From: Streptomyces echinatus | Lineage (GTDB): Bacteria > Actinomycetota > Actinomycetes > Streptomycetales > Streptomycetaceae | Assembly: GCF_014203595.1 (NCBI RefSeq) | Contig: NZ_JACHJK010000003.1 | Span: 701,564 to 765,563, forward strand | Direction: 5' to 3' | DNA length: 64,000 bases | In this document: positions 1 through 8,830 of the stretch, one piece after another | Layout of the letters: each line of letters begins with the position of its first letter | Position numbering within the stretch: position 1 is the stretch's first letter | Translations under genes and position numbers: made by a program | The notes under the pieces: generated by a model | The model's input: the letters and a program-made list of their open reading frames with translations, nothing else | Told to the model about the DNA's origin: nothing | Database searches by the model: none

Positions 1-3000
1 CACTCCTGGCGCGAGGCCCTGTACGTGGACCTGCGGACCGCGGTCCGGCCGGGCGCCAACACCCTCGCGCTGGCGAGCCGCAACCAGGGCGGACCGGCCG
101 GCGTCATCGGCCGGGTGCGCGTCCTGACCTCCGGCGGCACCACCGATGTCGTCACGGACGCCCGCTGGTCGGCGGGCAAGGAGGCACCCGAGGGGTGGGA
201 GCGGCCCGGCTTCGGCGACGCCGGCTGGCCCGCCGCCCGCGACCTCGGCGCCTATGGAACCGCCCCCTGGTACACCTCGGTCGCGGGCCCCGACCTCACG
301 GCGGCGTCCCCGCTGGTGGTGGCCGCCGGCACCGTGGAACACCGTGCCGGTCCGCTGGGCATCGACACCGCGCGCCCCCGGTTCGGCTGGAAACTGGACT
401 CCTCGGCACCGCAGCAGCGGCAGGCCGGGTACCGGATCCAGGTCTCATCCACGGCCGACGGCACCGGCGACCTGTGGGACAGCGGCCGTGTCTCCTCCCA
501 CCGGCAGATCGACATCCCCTACGACGGTGCGCACCTCGTCGGCCTGACCCGCTACTTCTGGCGCGTACGGGTCTGGGACACCCAGGGCCGGGCCGGTTCC
601 TGGAGCGCGCCCCGGTGGTTCGAGACCGGACTGCTGCCGGGATCGGACGAGTGGCCGGCCGCGTTCATCGGCCGGCCCCCGGGACCGGATCTGTCGGGGG
701 CCGGATGGATCTGGTACCCCGAGGGCGATCCCGCGGGCGGCCGCCCCGCCGAGACCCGCTGCTTCCGGCGCACGTTCACGCTGACCGGTGCGCCGGCCGC
801 CGCGACCCTGCTCGTCACCGGCGACGACACCGCGGACGTCTGGGTCAACGGAGCCCTGGTGAGCGCCTCGCCGCGGGTCACCGACTCCTGGAAGAGCGCC
901 GCCGTCGTCGATGTCACCGCCCGCCTCACCATCGGCGCCAACACGATCGCCGTCGCGAGCCGGAACACGAGCCAGTCCCCCGCCGGGCTCATCGCCAAGC
1001 TCACGGTGACCGGCGGCCCCACCGTGGTCACCGACGCGACGTGGAAGGCGTCCCGGGACGCGCCGGCCGGCTGGCAGACGCCCGGATACGACGACGGGTC
1101 CTGGCCGGCGGCGCGCGTGGTCGCGTCCTACGGCGGTGGACCGTGGGGTTCCGGCGTGCGGGTCGTCGGGCCCGCGCCGATGCTGCGCAAGAGCTTCACC
1201 GTGCGCGGACCGGTGGTCTCCGCCAGGCTCCTGACCACCGCGCTCGGCCTCCACGAGACCCGGCTCAACGGAGCGAGGGTCGGCGACCAGGTGCTGGCTC
1301 CCGGCTGGACGGACTACGCCAAGCGCCTGCAGTACCAGGTCTTCGACGTCACCGCACGGATCCGGCAGGGCGCCAACGCGCTCGGCGCCTGGCTGGGCAA
1401 CGGCTGGTACTCGGGCAGCCTGGGCTTCGCCGGCAGCCGGCGGTACGGCACCCAGCCGTGGTACTCCGCGCAGTTGGTCATCACCTTCGCCGACGGCACC
1501 ACCCAGCGGGTGACGACGGACGGCGGCTGGCGAACCAGCACCGGCGCGATCACGGCGGACGACCTGTACGACGGCGAGACCTACGACGCGCGTCTGCACA
1601 TCACCGGCTGGGACGGTGCCGACTTCGACGACGGCGACTGGACGCCCGTCACCGTCCGCGACGGGGCCGCACCCCGTACGGTCGCCCAGGTCGACAACGG
1701 GGTGAGCGTGCGGCAGGAGTTCCGCCCGGTGCGGATCACCCAGCCGACGCCGGGGGTGTGGATCCTCGACCTCGGGCAGAACCTCACCGGCTGGAACCGG
1801 ATCGCGCTGCGCGGCGAGGAGGGCACGACGGTCACCGTCCGCCACGGCGAGGTGCTCAACCCCGACGGCACGCTCTACACCGCCAATCTGCGTGCCGCCC
1901 GGGCCACGGACCGCTTCACCCTCGCCGGCACCGGGGACGTCGAGACGTACGAGCCCCGCTTCACGGTCCACGGCTACCGGTACGTCGAACTCACGGGCCT
2001 GCCGGCCGGCTTCACCCCCGACGAGGACACCGTCACCGGTCGCGCGGTATGGACCGACGCCGCGCAGCCGGGCACCTTCCGGTCCTCCGACCCGCTGCTC
2101 GACCGGCTCCAGCACAACATCGTGTGGGGCGAACGCGGCAACATGCTCTCCATCCCGACCGACTGCCCCCAGCGGGACGAGCGCCTGGGCTGGACCGGCG
2201 ACATCGCCGCCTTCTGCGCGACGTCCACGTTCAACCTGGACACCCACGCCTTCCTCGCCAAGTTCACCGACGACCTGACGGACGCCCAGCAGGCCGACGG
2301 CGCCTTCACCGACGTCGCCCCCGCGGTCATCGGCGGTTCCGGCACGGCGGGCTGGGGCGACGCGGGCACCATCATCCCCTACACGCTGTGGCAGCGCTAC
2401 GGCGACCTGACCGTCGTCGACCGGCACTTCGCGGCGATGGCGAAGTGGGTGGACTATCTGCGCGCCACCGCCGGCGGCGACCTCATACGCGACCGGCAGA
2501 CCTACGGCGACTGGCTCAACGTCAACGACGACACCGCGCAGGACCTCGTCTGCACGGCCTACTTCGCCTGGTCGGCGCGCCTGGTCTCCCGCATGGCCGC
2601 GGCCACGGACCGGCCGGCCGAGGCCGCGTCGTACGGACGGCTCGCCGACCAGGTCGCGGCGGCCTTCACCGCGCGCTTCGTCGCCGGCGACGGAACCGTC
2701 CGCGGCAACACCCAGACCGGCTACGTACTGGCCCTGGCCTTCGGGCTGCTCCCCGCGTCGCTGGTGCAGCCGGCCGCGGACAAGCTGGCCGCCCGGGTCG
2801 CCGCCGCCGGCGGCCACCTCAGCGTGGGCTTCCTCGGCGTGGAGAACCTGCTGCCCGTCCTGGCCGACCACGGCCATGCCGACACCGCCTACCGCGCCCT
2901 GCTGCAACGCGGCTTCCCCGGCTGGGGGTACATGATCGATCACGGTGCCACCACGATCTGGGAGCGCTGGGACGGCATACGCGCCGACGGCTCGTTCAAC

Positions 3001-3369
3001 GACCCGGGCATGAACTCGTTCAACCACTACGGGCTCGGCTCGGTCGGCGACTTCCTCTACCGCCAGGTCGGCGGACTGGGCCCCGCCCGCCCCGGCTACG
3101 CCGCACTGCGCGTCGCCCCGCGGCCCGGTGGCGGGCTGACCTCCGCCGAGAGCACCTATGAGACGCCGTACGGCGAGGCGGCGAGCGCCTGGTCTGTCTC
3201 CGGGAACCGGCTGACCCTGCGCGTGACGGTACCGGTCAACACCTTCGCCACCGTCACGGTCCCCACCTCGCGCCCGCAGTCGGCCGTCGCACCCGCGCAG
3301 GCCGTGCCGGCGGGTCCGGCGAGCTACCACCTGCCGGCCGGGACCTACACCTTCACCGCGGCGGTCTGA
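1..3369 (+). CDS. Alpha-L-rhamnosidase, GH78 family (5' end outside window)
   Basis: The frame is open from the first base, so the start lies upstream and at least 1,122 residues are present. The family hydrolyses terminal alpha-L-rhamnose from glycans and plant glycosides by inversion. Residues about 1-100 and 240-375 are two copies of one beta-rich module (SW-x-V-D-x-x-x-x-L/V-x-x-GANT-x-A-x-ASRN), probably sugar binding; the first copy is cut by the window edge. An Ig-like rhamnosidase N-domain lies between them. The (alpha/alpha)6 catalytic part carries DCPQRDERLGWTGD from residue 721 and WERWDG near 987, which by family knowledge hold the acid (about E727) and base (about E988) glutamates. 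The C-terminal beta domain is complete. A signal peptide cannot be assessed. Ordinary GC-rich codon use; no regulator adjacent. Confidence 0.93.
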   Translation, partial: HSWREALYVDLRTAVRPGANTLALASRNQGGPAGVIGRVRVLTSGGTTDVVTDARWSAGKEAPEGWERPGFGDAGWPAARDLGAYGTAPWYTSVAGPDLTAASPLVVAAGTVEHRAGPLGIDTARPRFGWKLDSSAPQQRQAGYRIQVSSTADGTGDLWDSGRVSSHRQIDIPYDGAHLVGLTRYFWRVRVWDTQGRAGSWSAPRWFETGLLPGSDEWPAAFIGRPPGPDLSGAGWIWYPEGDPAGGRPAETRCFRRTFTLTGAPAAATLLVTGDDTADVWVNGALVSASPRVTDSWKSAAVVDVTARLTIGANTIAVASRNTSQSPAGLIAKLTVTGGPTVVTDATWKASRDAPAGWQTPGYDDGSWPAARVVASYGGGPWGSGVRVVGPAPMLRKSFTVRGPVVSARLLTTALGLHETRLNGARVGDQVLAPGWTDYAKRLQYQVFDVTARIRQGANALGAWLGNGWYSGSLGFAGSRRYGTQPWYSAQLVITFADGTTQRVTTDGGWRTSTGAITADDLYDGETYDARLHITGWDGADFDDGDWTPVTVRDGAAPRTVAQVDNGVSVRQEFRPVRITQPTPGVWILDLGQNLTGWNRIALRGEEGTTVTVRHGEVLNPDGTLYTANLRAARATDRFTLAGTGDVETYEPRFTVHGYRYVELTGLPAGFTPDEDTVTGRAVWTDAAQPGTFRSSDPLLDRLQHNIVWGERGNMLSIPTDCPQRDERLGWTGDIAAFCATSTFNLDTHAFLAKFTDDLTDAQQADGAFTDVAPAVIGGSGTAGWGDAGTIIPYTLWQRYGDLTVVDRHFAAMAKWVDYLRATAGGDLIRDRQTYGDWLNVNDDTAQDLVCTAYFAWSARLVSRMAAATDRPAEAASYGRLADQVAAAFTARFVAGDGTVRGNTQTGYVLALAFGLLPASLVQPAADKLAARVAAAGGHLSVGFLGVENLLPVLADHGHADTAYRALLQRGFPGWGYMIDHGATTIWERWDGIRADGSFNDPGMNSFNHYGLGSVGDFLYRQVGGLGPARPGYAALRVAPRPGGGLTSAESTYETPYGEAASAWSVSGNRLTLRVTVPVNTFATVTVPTSRPQSAVAPAQAVPAGPASYHLPAGTYTFTAAV

Positions 3370-3485
3370 CCGCCGGCGAGGGTGCACCTGCGGACCCCAC
3401 TACCGGAGGTGCGACGCCGGCCCGGCCACCGCGGGTCGTCCGCTCGGGGCCGGCGAACGGCCCCGGACCCCCGCGGCACCCACCC

Positions 3486-3534
3486 GGTCCGCGGGACGGT
3501 CCGCGGGACGGTCGGGCCGGACGGTCCGCGGGAC
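3486..3534. repeat. 12-bp tandem repeat, GGTCCGCGGGAC
   Basis: GGTCCGCGGGAC occurs exactly at 3486-3497, 3498-3509 and 3523-3534, with a diverged 13-base copy at 3510-3522. It lies between two genes that converge (stops at 3369 and 3550). The unit contains CCGCGG, so the block can fold. It may help termination or be slipped-strand DNA; nothing shows a specific function. Confidence 0.7.
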
Positions 3535-3549
3535 GGCGTCCGCCGGACG

Positions 3550-5157
3550 TCAGGGCGCCGGAAGGAGCACTCCCGGGTTGAGGACACCGGCCGGGTCCAG
3601 GGCCGTCTTGGCGGCCGACAGCGCCGCCGCGAAGGGGCCCGGGCGCTGCCGGTCGTACCACGGGCGGTGGTCGCGCCCGACCGCGTGGTGGTGGGTGATC
3701 GTGCCGCCCGACGTCTCGATCGCCTCGGACACCGCGGCCTTGATGTGGTCCCACTGGGCCACGGCGCTGCCCCAGCGGCCGGGGGCGTACACGCCGAAGT
3801 ACGGCGCGGGCCCGTCCGGGTAGACGTGGGTGAACCGGCAGGTGACCACGCCTGTTCCGGTGACCTCGCGCATGGCCTGCCGCGCCGCCTCGGTGACCGC
3901 CCGGTGGAGCGTCTCGAAGGTGTCCCAGGTGCACGCCGTCTCGAACGTCTCGGCGATCACCGAGTGCCGGGCCAGCGCGTCACGCTGGTAGGGCATCCGC
4001 AGGAACGACGAGCGCCATGTGTCCACGGCGGAGCCACCGCCCGCGTCCTCGCCGGGCTCTCCGGCGCGGGCGTCCCCGCCGGTGGCGGCGGACGGCTCCC
4101 CGCCGTGGTCCCGGCACAGCTCCAGGGCCCGTTCCAGGCTGTGGTGCACCGGGTGGTCCGCGGACTCGAAACCGAGCACGAGTACGCCGCCGCCGACGCT
4201 GACGCCCGCGTTGATCAGTGCCTCGGCCGCGTCCAGCAGCCGGCAGTTCGCCGGGTTCAGGCCGCTCTGCGCGATGGCCCGGGTGGCGGCCACCGCCGCC
4301 GCGTAGTCGCCGAACCGCACCGACGCCCGGGCACGCCGGCGGGGGCGTTCCTGAAGGCGCATCCACGCCTCGGTGATGACGCCCAGCGTGCCCTCGCTGC
4401 CCAGGAAGAGCCGGTCCGGTGACGGCCCCGCGCCGGAACCCGGCAACCGCCGCGACGCGCTGACCCCGGCCGGCGTGACCACCCGCATCGATTCGACCAG
4501 GTCGTCGATGTGGGTGTACAGCGTGGCGTAGTGCCCGCCCGCACGCGTGGCGAGCCAGCCGCCGAGCGTGGAGAACTCGAACGACTGCGGGAAGTGGCGC
4601 AGCGTCAGCCCGTGCGGCCGGAGCTGGTTCTCCAGGTGCGGCCCGAACACACCGGCCTGGATGCGCGCGGCCCGGCTCGTCCCGTCGACCTCCAGGACCC
4701 GGTCCATGCGCTCCAGGTCCATGGTGACCACGCCGGGGTGGCCCTCGCAGCGCGGCTCCACGCCGCCGACCACCGAACTGCCGCCCCCGAACGGGATCAC
4801 GGCGATGCCCTCACGGCCGCACCAGTCGAGGAGGTCGGTCACGTCGCGCTCGTCGCGGGGCCGCGCCACCAGGTCCGGCACATGGCGCAGGTCCCCCTGC
4901 AGGTTGCGCACGATGTCCCGGAACGCCTTGCCGTGCGCGTGGGCGGCCCGGTCGGCCGGGTCGGCGGAGCACAGGGCGGCGAGTGAGCCGGGTGGGGTGA
5001 CGCGGGGGGCGGACAGGCCGAGCGAGGCGATGCCGGGCGGCTCGTGATCGGTCAGCTCGCCCGGCATCAACGCCGTCACACGGTCCAGCAGCGCCCGCAG
5101 TTCGGCTCCGCCGACCGCGTCCTCGACGTTCCCCCAGCCCCACCACGACCGTGTCAT
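3550..5157 (-). CDS. FAD-binding oxidase, alkyldihydroxyacetonephosphate synthase (AGPS)-like, copy 1
   Basis: The 535-residue product is a VAO/PCMH-type flavoprotein. The FAD pyrophosphate loop IPFGGGSSVVGG sits near residue 120. The C-terminal cap has HHHAVGRDHRPWY near 487 and ends LNPGVLLP. The double-histidine block and this ending are hallmarks of the AGPS branch, which exchanges acyl for alkyl on dihydroxyacetone phosphate; related bacterial proteins are also lactate or glycolate oxidases, so the substrate is not proved. The start ATG at 5157 gives MTRSWWGWGN, matching the MLWNGWGD start of the paralogue at 60336-61928. It is divergent from the TetR gene at 5229 over a 71-base gap that holds a 29-base palindrome, suggesting local repression. 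Confidence 0.85.
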   Translation of the reverse strand: MTRSWWGWGNVEDAVGGAELRALLDRVTALMPGELTDHEPPGIASLGLSAPRVTPPGSLAALCSADPADRAAHAHGKAFRDIVRNLQGDLRHVPDLVARPRDERDVTDLLDWCGREGIAVIPFGGGSSVVGGVEPRCEGHPGVVTMDLERMDRVLEVDGTSRAARIQAGVFGPHLENQLRPHGLTLRHFPQSFEFSTLGGWLATRAGGHYATLYTHIDDLVESMRVVTPAGVSASRRLPGSGAGPSPDRLFLGSEGTLGVITEAWMRLQERPRRRARASVRFGDYAAAVAATRAIAQSGLNPANCRLLDAAEALINAGVSVGGGVLVLGFESADHPVHHSLERALELCRDHGGEPSAATGGDARAGEPGEDAGGGSAVDTWRSSFLRMPYQRDALARHSVIAETFETACTWDTFETLHRAVTEAARQAMREVTGTGVVTCRFTHVYPDGPAPYFGVYAPGRWGSAVAQWDHIKAAVSEAIETSGGTITHHHAVGRDHRPWYDRQRPGPFAAALSAAKTALDPAGVLNPGVLLPAP

Positions 5158-5176
5158 GACGCAGCACTCCCTGAAT

Positions 5177-5205
5177 TGACCCTCGGGTAAATTACTTGCG
5201 GGTCA
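5177..5205. promoter_or_regulatory. 29-bp imperfect palindrome, probable TetR operator
   Basis: TGACCC at 5177-5182 mirrors GGGTCA at 5200-5205, and the inner GTAA/TTAC arms mirror around A5191; 11 of 14 arm positions pair. It sits between the divergent FAD oxidase and TetR starts, where an autoregulatory operator is expected. A possible -10 (TACGCT, 5216-5221) seven bases before the TetR ATG suggests a leaderless or near-leaderless TetR transcript. Confidence 0.7.
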
Positions 5206-5228
5206 CATGGTGGGGTACGCTGGCCCGC

Positions 5229-5825
5229 ATGAGCAAGGCCGGAACCAAAGGCGTCTCCCGGGCGGACCGGGAGCGGCAGATCGTCGACGTGGCCGTGGAG
5301 GAGTTCGGGACGCACGGTTACGCGGGGGTGTCGGTCGCCGCCGTCGCAGGGCGCGCGGGCATCTCCAAGCCCCTGGTCTACAGCTACTTCGACTCCAAGG
5401 ACGGCCTGTACCTCGCCTGCGTCCACCGGGTGGGCGGCCTGCTCGTCGACGCCGTGGCGGCCGCCCGGTCCCGCAGCGGCTCGACCGGCCATGCGCTGGA
5501 CACCCTCGGCGCCGTCTTCGGCACGGTCGAACAGCAGCCGCACGCCTGGTCCGTCCTCTACGACCCGGCCCTGCCGCCGCTCGGTGAACTGCGCGACGCC
5601 GTGGGCCGCTACCGCGGGCAACTCGCGGCCATGGGCGCCGCGGGCGCCGCCCAGCTGCTCGGCCGCGCCGGACACGACGATCCGCTCGACCACCAACTCC
5701 TCAACGACGTCTGGCAGTACGCCGTGACCGCCGTCATGCGCTGGTGGTCGGACCACCCGGACCAGAGCGCGGCCGAGATGACGGCCCGCTGCGCACGTCT
5801 CCTCGCCGCGCTGGGTGCCGACTGA
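5229..5825 (+). CDS. TetR family transcriptional regulator (partner of FAD oxidase copy 1)
   Basis: This 198-residue protein has the TetR helix-turn-helix near residues 30-50 (VSVAAVAGRAGISKPLVYSYF) and an all-helical ligand domain. ATG 5229 is preferred over the in-frame GTG at 5196 because the HTH then falls at the usual distance from the N-terminus and the 5177-5205 palindrome stays outside the gene. No clear Shine-Dalgarno precedes it, in keeping with a leaderless start. Divergence from the FAD oxidase implies repression of that gene and of itself. The ligand is unknown; acyl or alkyl lipids are a guess from the partner enzyme. Confidence 0.9.
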   Translation: MSKAGTKGVSRADRERQIVDVAVEEFGTHGYAGVSVAAVAGRAGISKPLVYSYFDSKDGLYLACVHRVGGLLVDAVAAARSRSGSTGHALDTLGAVFGTVEQQPHAWSVLYDPALPPLGELRDAVGRYRGQLAAMGAAGAAQLLGRAGHDDPLDHQLLNDVWQYAVTAVMRWWSDHPDQSAAEMTARCARLLAALGAD

Positions 5826-5888
5826 TACGTTTTGCACCCTTGTGCACGGATTGCGGCCTCGCACACCGCCGCGGCAGGAGGTCCGGTC

Positions 5889-6737
5889 ATGACGAGTCCG
5901 CCGCCCTCGGGCGGGACGGCCCCGGGAGACGGCCGCTCAGGCGCGCCGGCCCCGGGAGACGGCCACTACGGCGAGGACCTGTTCGCGCCGGAGCACCCCC
6001 GGGAGACCGAGCGGATCGACGCGGCCGCGCTGGTCTTCGACCCGGTGACCACCCGCCGCCTGCGGGCGCTGGGCGTCGGTCCCGGCAGCCGGTGCCTGGA
6101 CGTGGGCGCCGGGACCGGAACGGTGACGCGTTGGCTGCTCGAAGAGGCGGGCGTCGACGAGGTGGTCGCGCTGGACCGGGACACCGCCCAACTGGGCGCC
6201 CCGGCGAGCCCGCGGCTGCGGGTGATCACCGCCGATCTCACCGACGAGAGCCTGCGGCCCGGCGGCTTCGACCTCATCCACGCCAGGTTCGTCCTCATGC
6301 ACCTCCCCCAGCGCCGCCGGCTCATCACCCGGCTCGCCGGATGGCTCGACCCGGGCGGCCTGCTCGTACTGGGAGACGCCCTGGAGGTGCCCGACACCCT
6401 GGACTCCTCCTCCGCCTACCGGCGCACCATGGACGCCATGTGGCGGGCGCTGCGGTCGACGATCGGCACCGACATCTCCACCGTCCCGGCGTACCCGCAC
6501 TTCCTGAGGGAGGAGGGGCTGCGCGACGTCGCCGCGGAACTCTGCTGCCCGCCCCTGGTGGCCGGCGGCCCGCTGGCCCGCTTCTGGTCCGAGACCTGGA
6601 CCCGGATGCGCCCCGCGCTGGAGGAGACCGGACTGGTGGACGCGGCGGCCGTCGACGAGGCCCTCGCCTACCTGGACTCGCCCCGGCTCGCCGAACTCGG
6701 CCCCGGCATGCTGCTGAGCTGGGGGCGACGGGACTGA
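5889..6737 (+). CDS. Class I SAM-dependent methyltransferase
   Basis: A 282-residue protein with the class I Rossmann core: motif I LDVGAGTGTVTRWLL near residue 75, an acidic strand-2 residue in VVALDRD, then FDLIHARFVLMHLPQR as post-motif II. This resembles UbiE/COQ5-like small-molecule methyltransferases; the substrate cannot be read. ATG 5889 is chosen over a GTG at 5832 because GGCAGGAGG lies 7-9 bases upstream. It follows the TetR gene by 63 bases on the same strand and may be read through from it. A small hairpin (TGCAC-CCTT-GTGCA, 5833-5846) sits in the gap. Confidence 0.85.
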   Translation: MTSPPPSGGTAPGDGRSGAPAPGDGHYGEDLFAPEHPRETERIDAAALVFDPVTTRRLRALGVGPGSRCLDVGAGTGTVTRWLLEEAGVDEVVALDRDTAQLGAPASPRLRVITADLTDESLRPGGFDLIHARFVLMHLPQRRRLITRLAGWLDPGGLLVLGDALEVPDTLDSSSAYRRTMDAMWRALRSTIGTDISTVPAYPHFLREEGLRDVAAELCCPPLVAGGPLARFWSETWTRMRPALEETGLVDAAAVDEALAYLDSPRLAELGPGMLLSWGRRD

Positions 6738-6742
6738 CGCGG

Positions 6743-6758
6743 CCGGGCGACCGCCCGG
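6743..6758 (+). terminator. Short GC hairpin after the methyltransferase gene
   Basis: CCGGGCG (6743-6749) and CGCCCGG (6752-6758) are perfect complements, six bases after the stop codon. The two-base gap means the last pair must open to form a loop. No T-tract follows, which is usual for Streptomyces terminators. Confidence 0.45.
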
Positions 6759-6829
6759 AGAACGGCCGGGCCGACGCGCCTCGCGGGCTCTTAGAAGTCT
6801 CTTATCCCGCGTGACGACAGTGGCCGGCC

Positions 6830-8830
6830 ATGAGGACGAGGAAGATCAGGAAGACCAGGAAGAAGATCATCGCGCTGAGCGGCGCGCTCACGGTGGTCGC
6901 CGTCGTCGGCACGGCCACCGCGTTCGGCACCGGCACCGGCACCGGCACCGGCACCGGCAGCCATGTCGAGGCGCACGGGGGCCGGGTCACCGTGCCCCTC
7001 GCCGGCGGGAGCGCGGTGGTCGACACCGCGACGCTGGCCGTACGGGCCCGGGCGGACGACGGCCGCACCTGGCAGCTCTCCGCACCCGCCGCCGGTGGAC
7101 TCGGCCCCGCCGGAAAGGTCTCGGTGCACGGCGCGCGGGCGACCTGGCGGTACGCGGCGAAGGGGCTCACCGTCACCGCGTCCGCGCGCGACGGACGGCT
7201 GGCGGTGTCCGTGCGCTCGGCCCGGCAGGCCACCCTGACCTGGCCGGTGACCGGCACCGACCCGGCCACGAACGACCTGCAGATACCGCGCGGTGAGGGG
7301 CTGTCGGTGCCGGTCGCCGACCGGTGGTGGAACTCGGCGCGGGCGGGGCTCGCGGGTTCGGAGGCGGGCATGGCCGACGGTCTGACCATGCCGTTCTGGG
7401 GAGCCGGTGTGACGGGACGGCACGGCGCGAGCTACATCGCCGAGTCGGACATCGGGACCACGCTGAAGTTCGTCTCCGCGGGCGGCCGGCTGCACACCGA
7501 GGCCGAACACGCCTTCTCGCCGCAGGAGGACACGACGGACTACCGGATCACGTTCGCGCTCACCGACGGCTCACCGGTGGCCGCGGCCCGCGACTACCGC
7601 GCCTGGCTGGCCGGCCACGGCGGCATCACCACCCTGCGCGAGAAGATCGCCCGCAACCCCGGGGTCGGCGAGCTGATCGGCGCCTTCCACGCCTACACCT
7701 GGGGCCAGGCGCGCACCGCCGAGGGCGTAGGCCGGCTGCGACGGCTCGGCATCGACCGGATGTGGCTCGGCTACGACGCCGACGGCTCCCCCATGGACGC
7801 CGGGGCGACGCGGGCGGCCGAGCGGTCCGGCTATCTCGTCGGGCCGTACGACTCCTGGGCCAACGCCCAGGACCCGGACGCCGCCGACACCTCCGTGTCG
7901 AAGTGGCCGGCCCCGGTGTGGCAGGACGCCTGCGTGCACACGGCCGACGGCAGGCCCGTCACCGGTTTCGGCGGGCGCGGCTGTTACGTCAGCTCCGAGG
8001 CCCTCCGGCGGGCCGAGTCCGCCCGGCACCACCTCGCCGACCGCACCCGGGACATGACCGCGAACGGCGCCGACAGCTACTTCCTCGACGTGGACGCCGC
8101 CGGTGAGCTGTTCACCGACCACTCCCCCGCGCACCCGATGACCAAGGCCGGGGACCGCCGCAACCGGCTGGAGCGCATGGCACGGCTGTCCGGCGACCGC
8201 CGGCTGGTGCTCGGTTCGGAGAGCGCCGGTTCCTGGGCGAACAGCGTGCTGTCCTTCAGCCACGGATCCGGCACCCCGGTCAGCGACCGGCTGTGGAAAC
8301 TGGAGAAGGACCGCGCCACGTGGGGCGGCTACGCGCCCGCCGGCGCACCGGCGATCTTCTTCAAGCCGGTCCGCCTCCCGGACGACGTCGCCAAGGCGAT
8401 GTACGACCCGAGGTACCGGGTGCCGCTCTACCAGACGGTGCTGCACGACTCGGTGATCAGCACCGAGCGCTGGGAGCTGCCGTGGTCGAAGCTGCCGGAC
8501 CAGAGCCGCACCCGGGCGCTGCTGGCGATGCTCTACAACGTGCCGCTCAATCTCGTGCTCGACGCGGGCGAACTCGACCGTCACGGGAAGCAGATCGCCC
8601 GGCTCCAGAAGTACTTCGCGCCCCTGCACAAGGGGGCGGCGACCGAGCCGATGACCGGCTTCCGGCTGCTGACGCCGGACCGCCTCGTGCAGCGGACGAC
8701 GTTCGGCGACGGCGCGCTGACAGTGACCGCCAACTTCTCCACCGCCGCCCATGACGGCCTGCCCGGCGGGTGCGTCTCCGCGGTGGTCAGGGGCGGCACG
8801 GCCCGGCGGCTGTGTCCGGCAGGCCTCTGA
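6830..8830 (+). CDS. Secreted glycosidase, GH129/GH101-like
   Basis: The 666-residue product starts with a very basic stretch (MRTRKIRKTRKK), a hydrophobic helix and an odd GTGTGTGTGTGS linker, so it is exported or anchored. A beta-sandwich part (about 45-260) precedes a TIM-barrel-like region with MWLGYDADGSPMDAG, YFLDVDAAGELF (near 423) and LYQTVLHDSVISTERWELPW (near 545). These stretches resemble endo-alpha-N-acetylgalactosaminidase relatives in GH101/GH129. That family assignment is from memory of the motifs and only moderately sure; a substrate is not claimed. No convincing Shine-Dalgarno is seen before ATG 6830. Its last 44 bases overlap the convergent LysR gene. Confidence 0.65.
   Translation: MRTRKIRKTRKKIIALSGALTVVAVVGTATAFGTGTGTGTGTGSHVEAHGGRVTVPLAGGSAVVDTATLAVRARADDGRTWQLSAPAAGGLGPAGKVSVHGARATWRYAAKGLTVTASARDGRLAVSVRSARQATLTWPVTGTDPATNDLQIPRGEGLSVPVADRWWNSARAGLAGSEAGMADGLTMPFWGAGVTGRHGASYIAESDIGTTLKFVSAGGRLHTEAEHAFSPQEDTTDYRITFALTDGSPVAAARDYRAWLAGHGGITTLREKIARNPGVGELIGAFHAYTWGQARTAEGVGRLRRLGIDRMWLGYDADGSPMDAGATRAAERSGYLVGPYDSWANAQDPDAADTSVSKWPAPVWQDACVHTADGRPVTGFGGRGCYVSSEALRRAESARHHLADRTRDMTANGADSYFLDVDAAGELFTDHSPAHPMTKAGDRRNRLERMARLSGDRRLVLGSESAGSWANSVLSFSHGSGTPVSDRLWKLEKDRATWGGYAPAGAPAIFFKPVRLPDDVAKAMYDPRYRVPLYQTVLHDSVISTERWELPWSKLPDQSRTRALLAMLYNVPLNLVLDAGELDRHGKQIARLQKYFAPLHKGAATEPMTGFRLLTPDRLVQRTTFGDGALTVTANFSTAAHDGLPGGCVSAVVRGGTARRLCPAGL
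6925..6960 (+). repeat. Hexanucleotide microsatellite CGGCAC x5 plus CGGCAG
   Basis: Five exact CGGCAC units followed by one CGGCAG lie in frame inside the export region of the glycosidase gene and encode alternating Gly-Thr. Copy number changes would lengthen or shorten the linker by two residues without shifting the frame. Confidence 0.9.

Noticed and set aside
195..3387. Very long Arg-rich open frames on both strands over the rhamnosidase gene (988 and 980 codons)
   Set aside because: They are frame shadows of a GC-rich gene: low complexity, no family motif, no ribosome site. Similar shadows elsewhere were left out.
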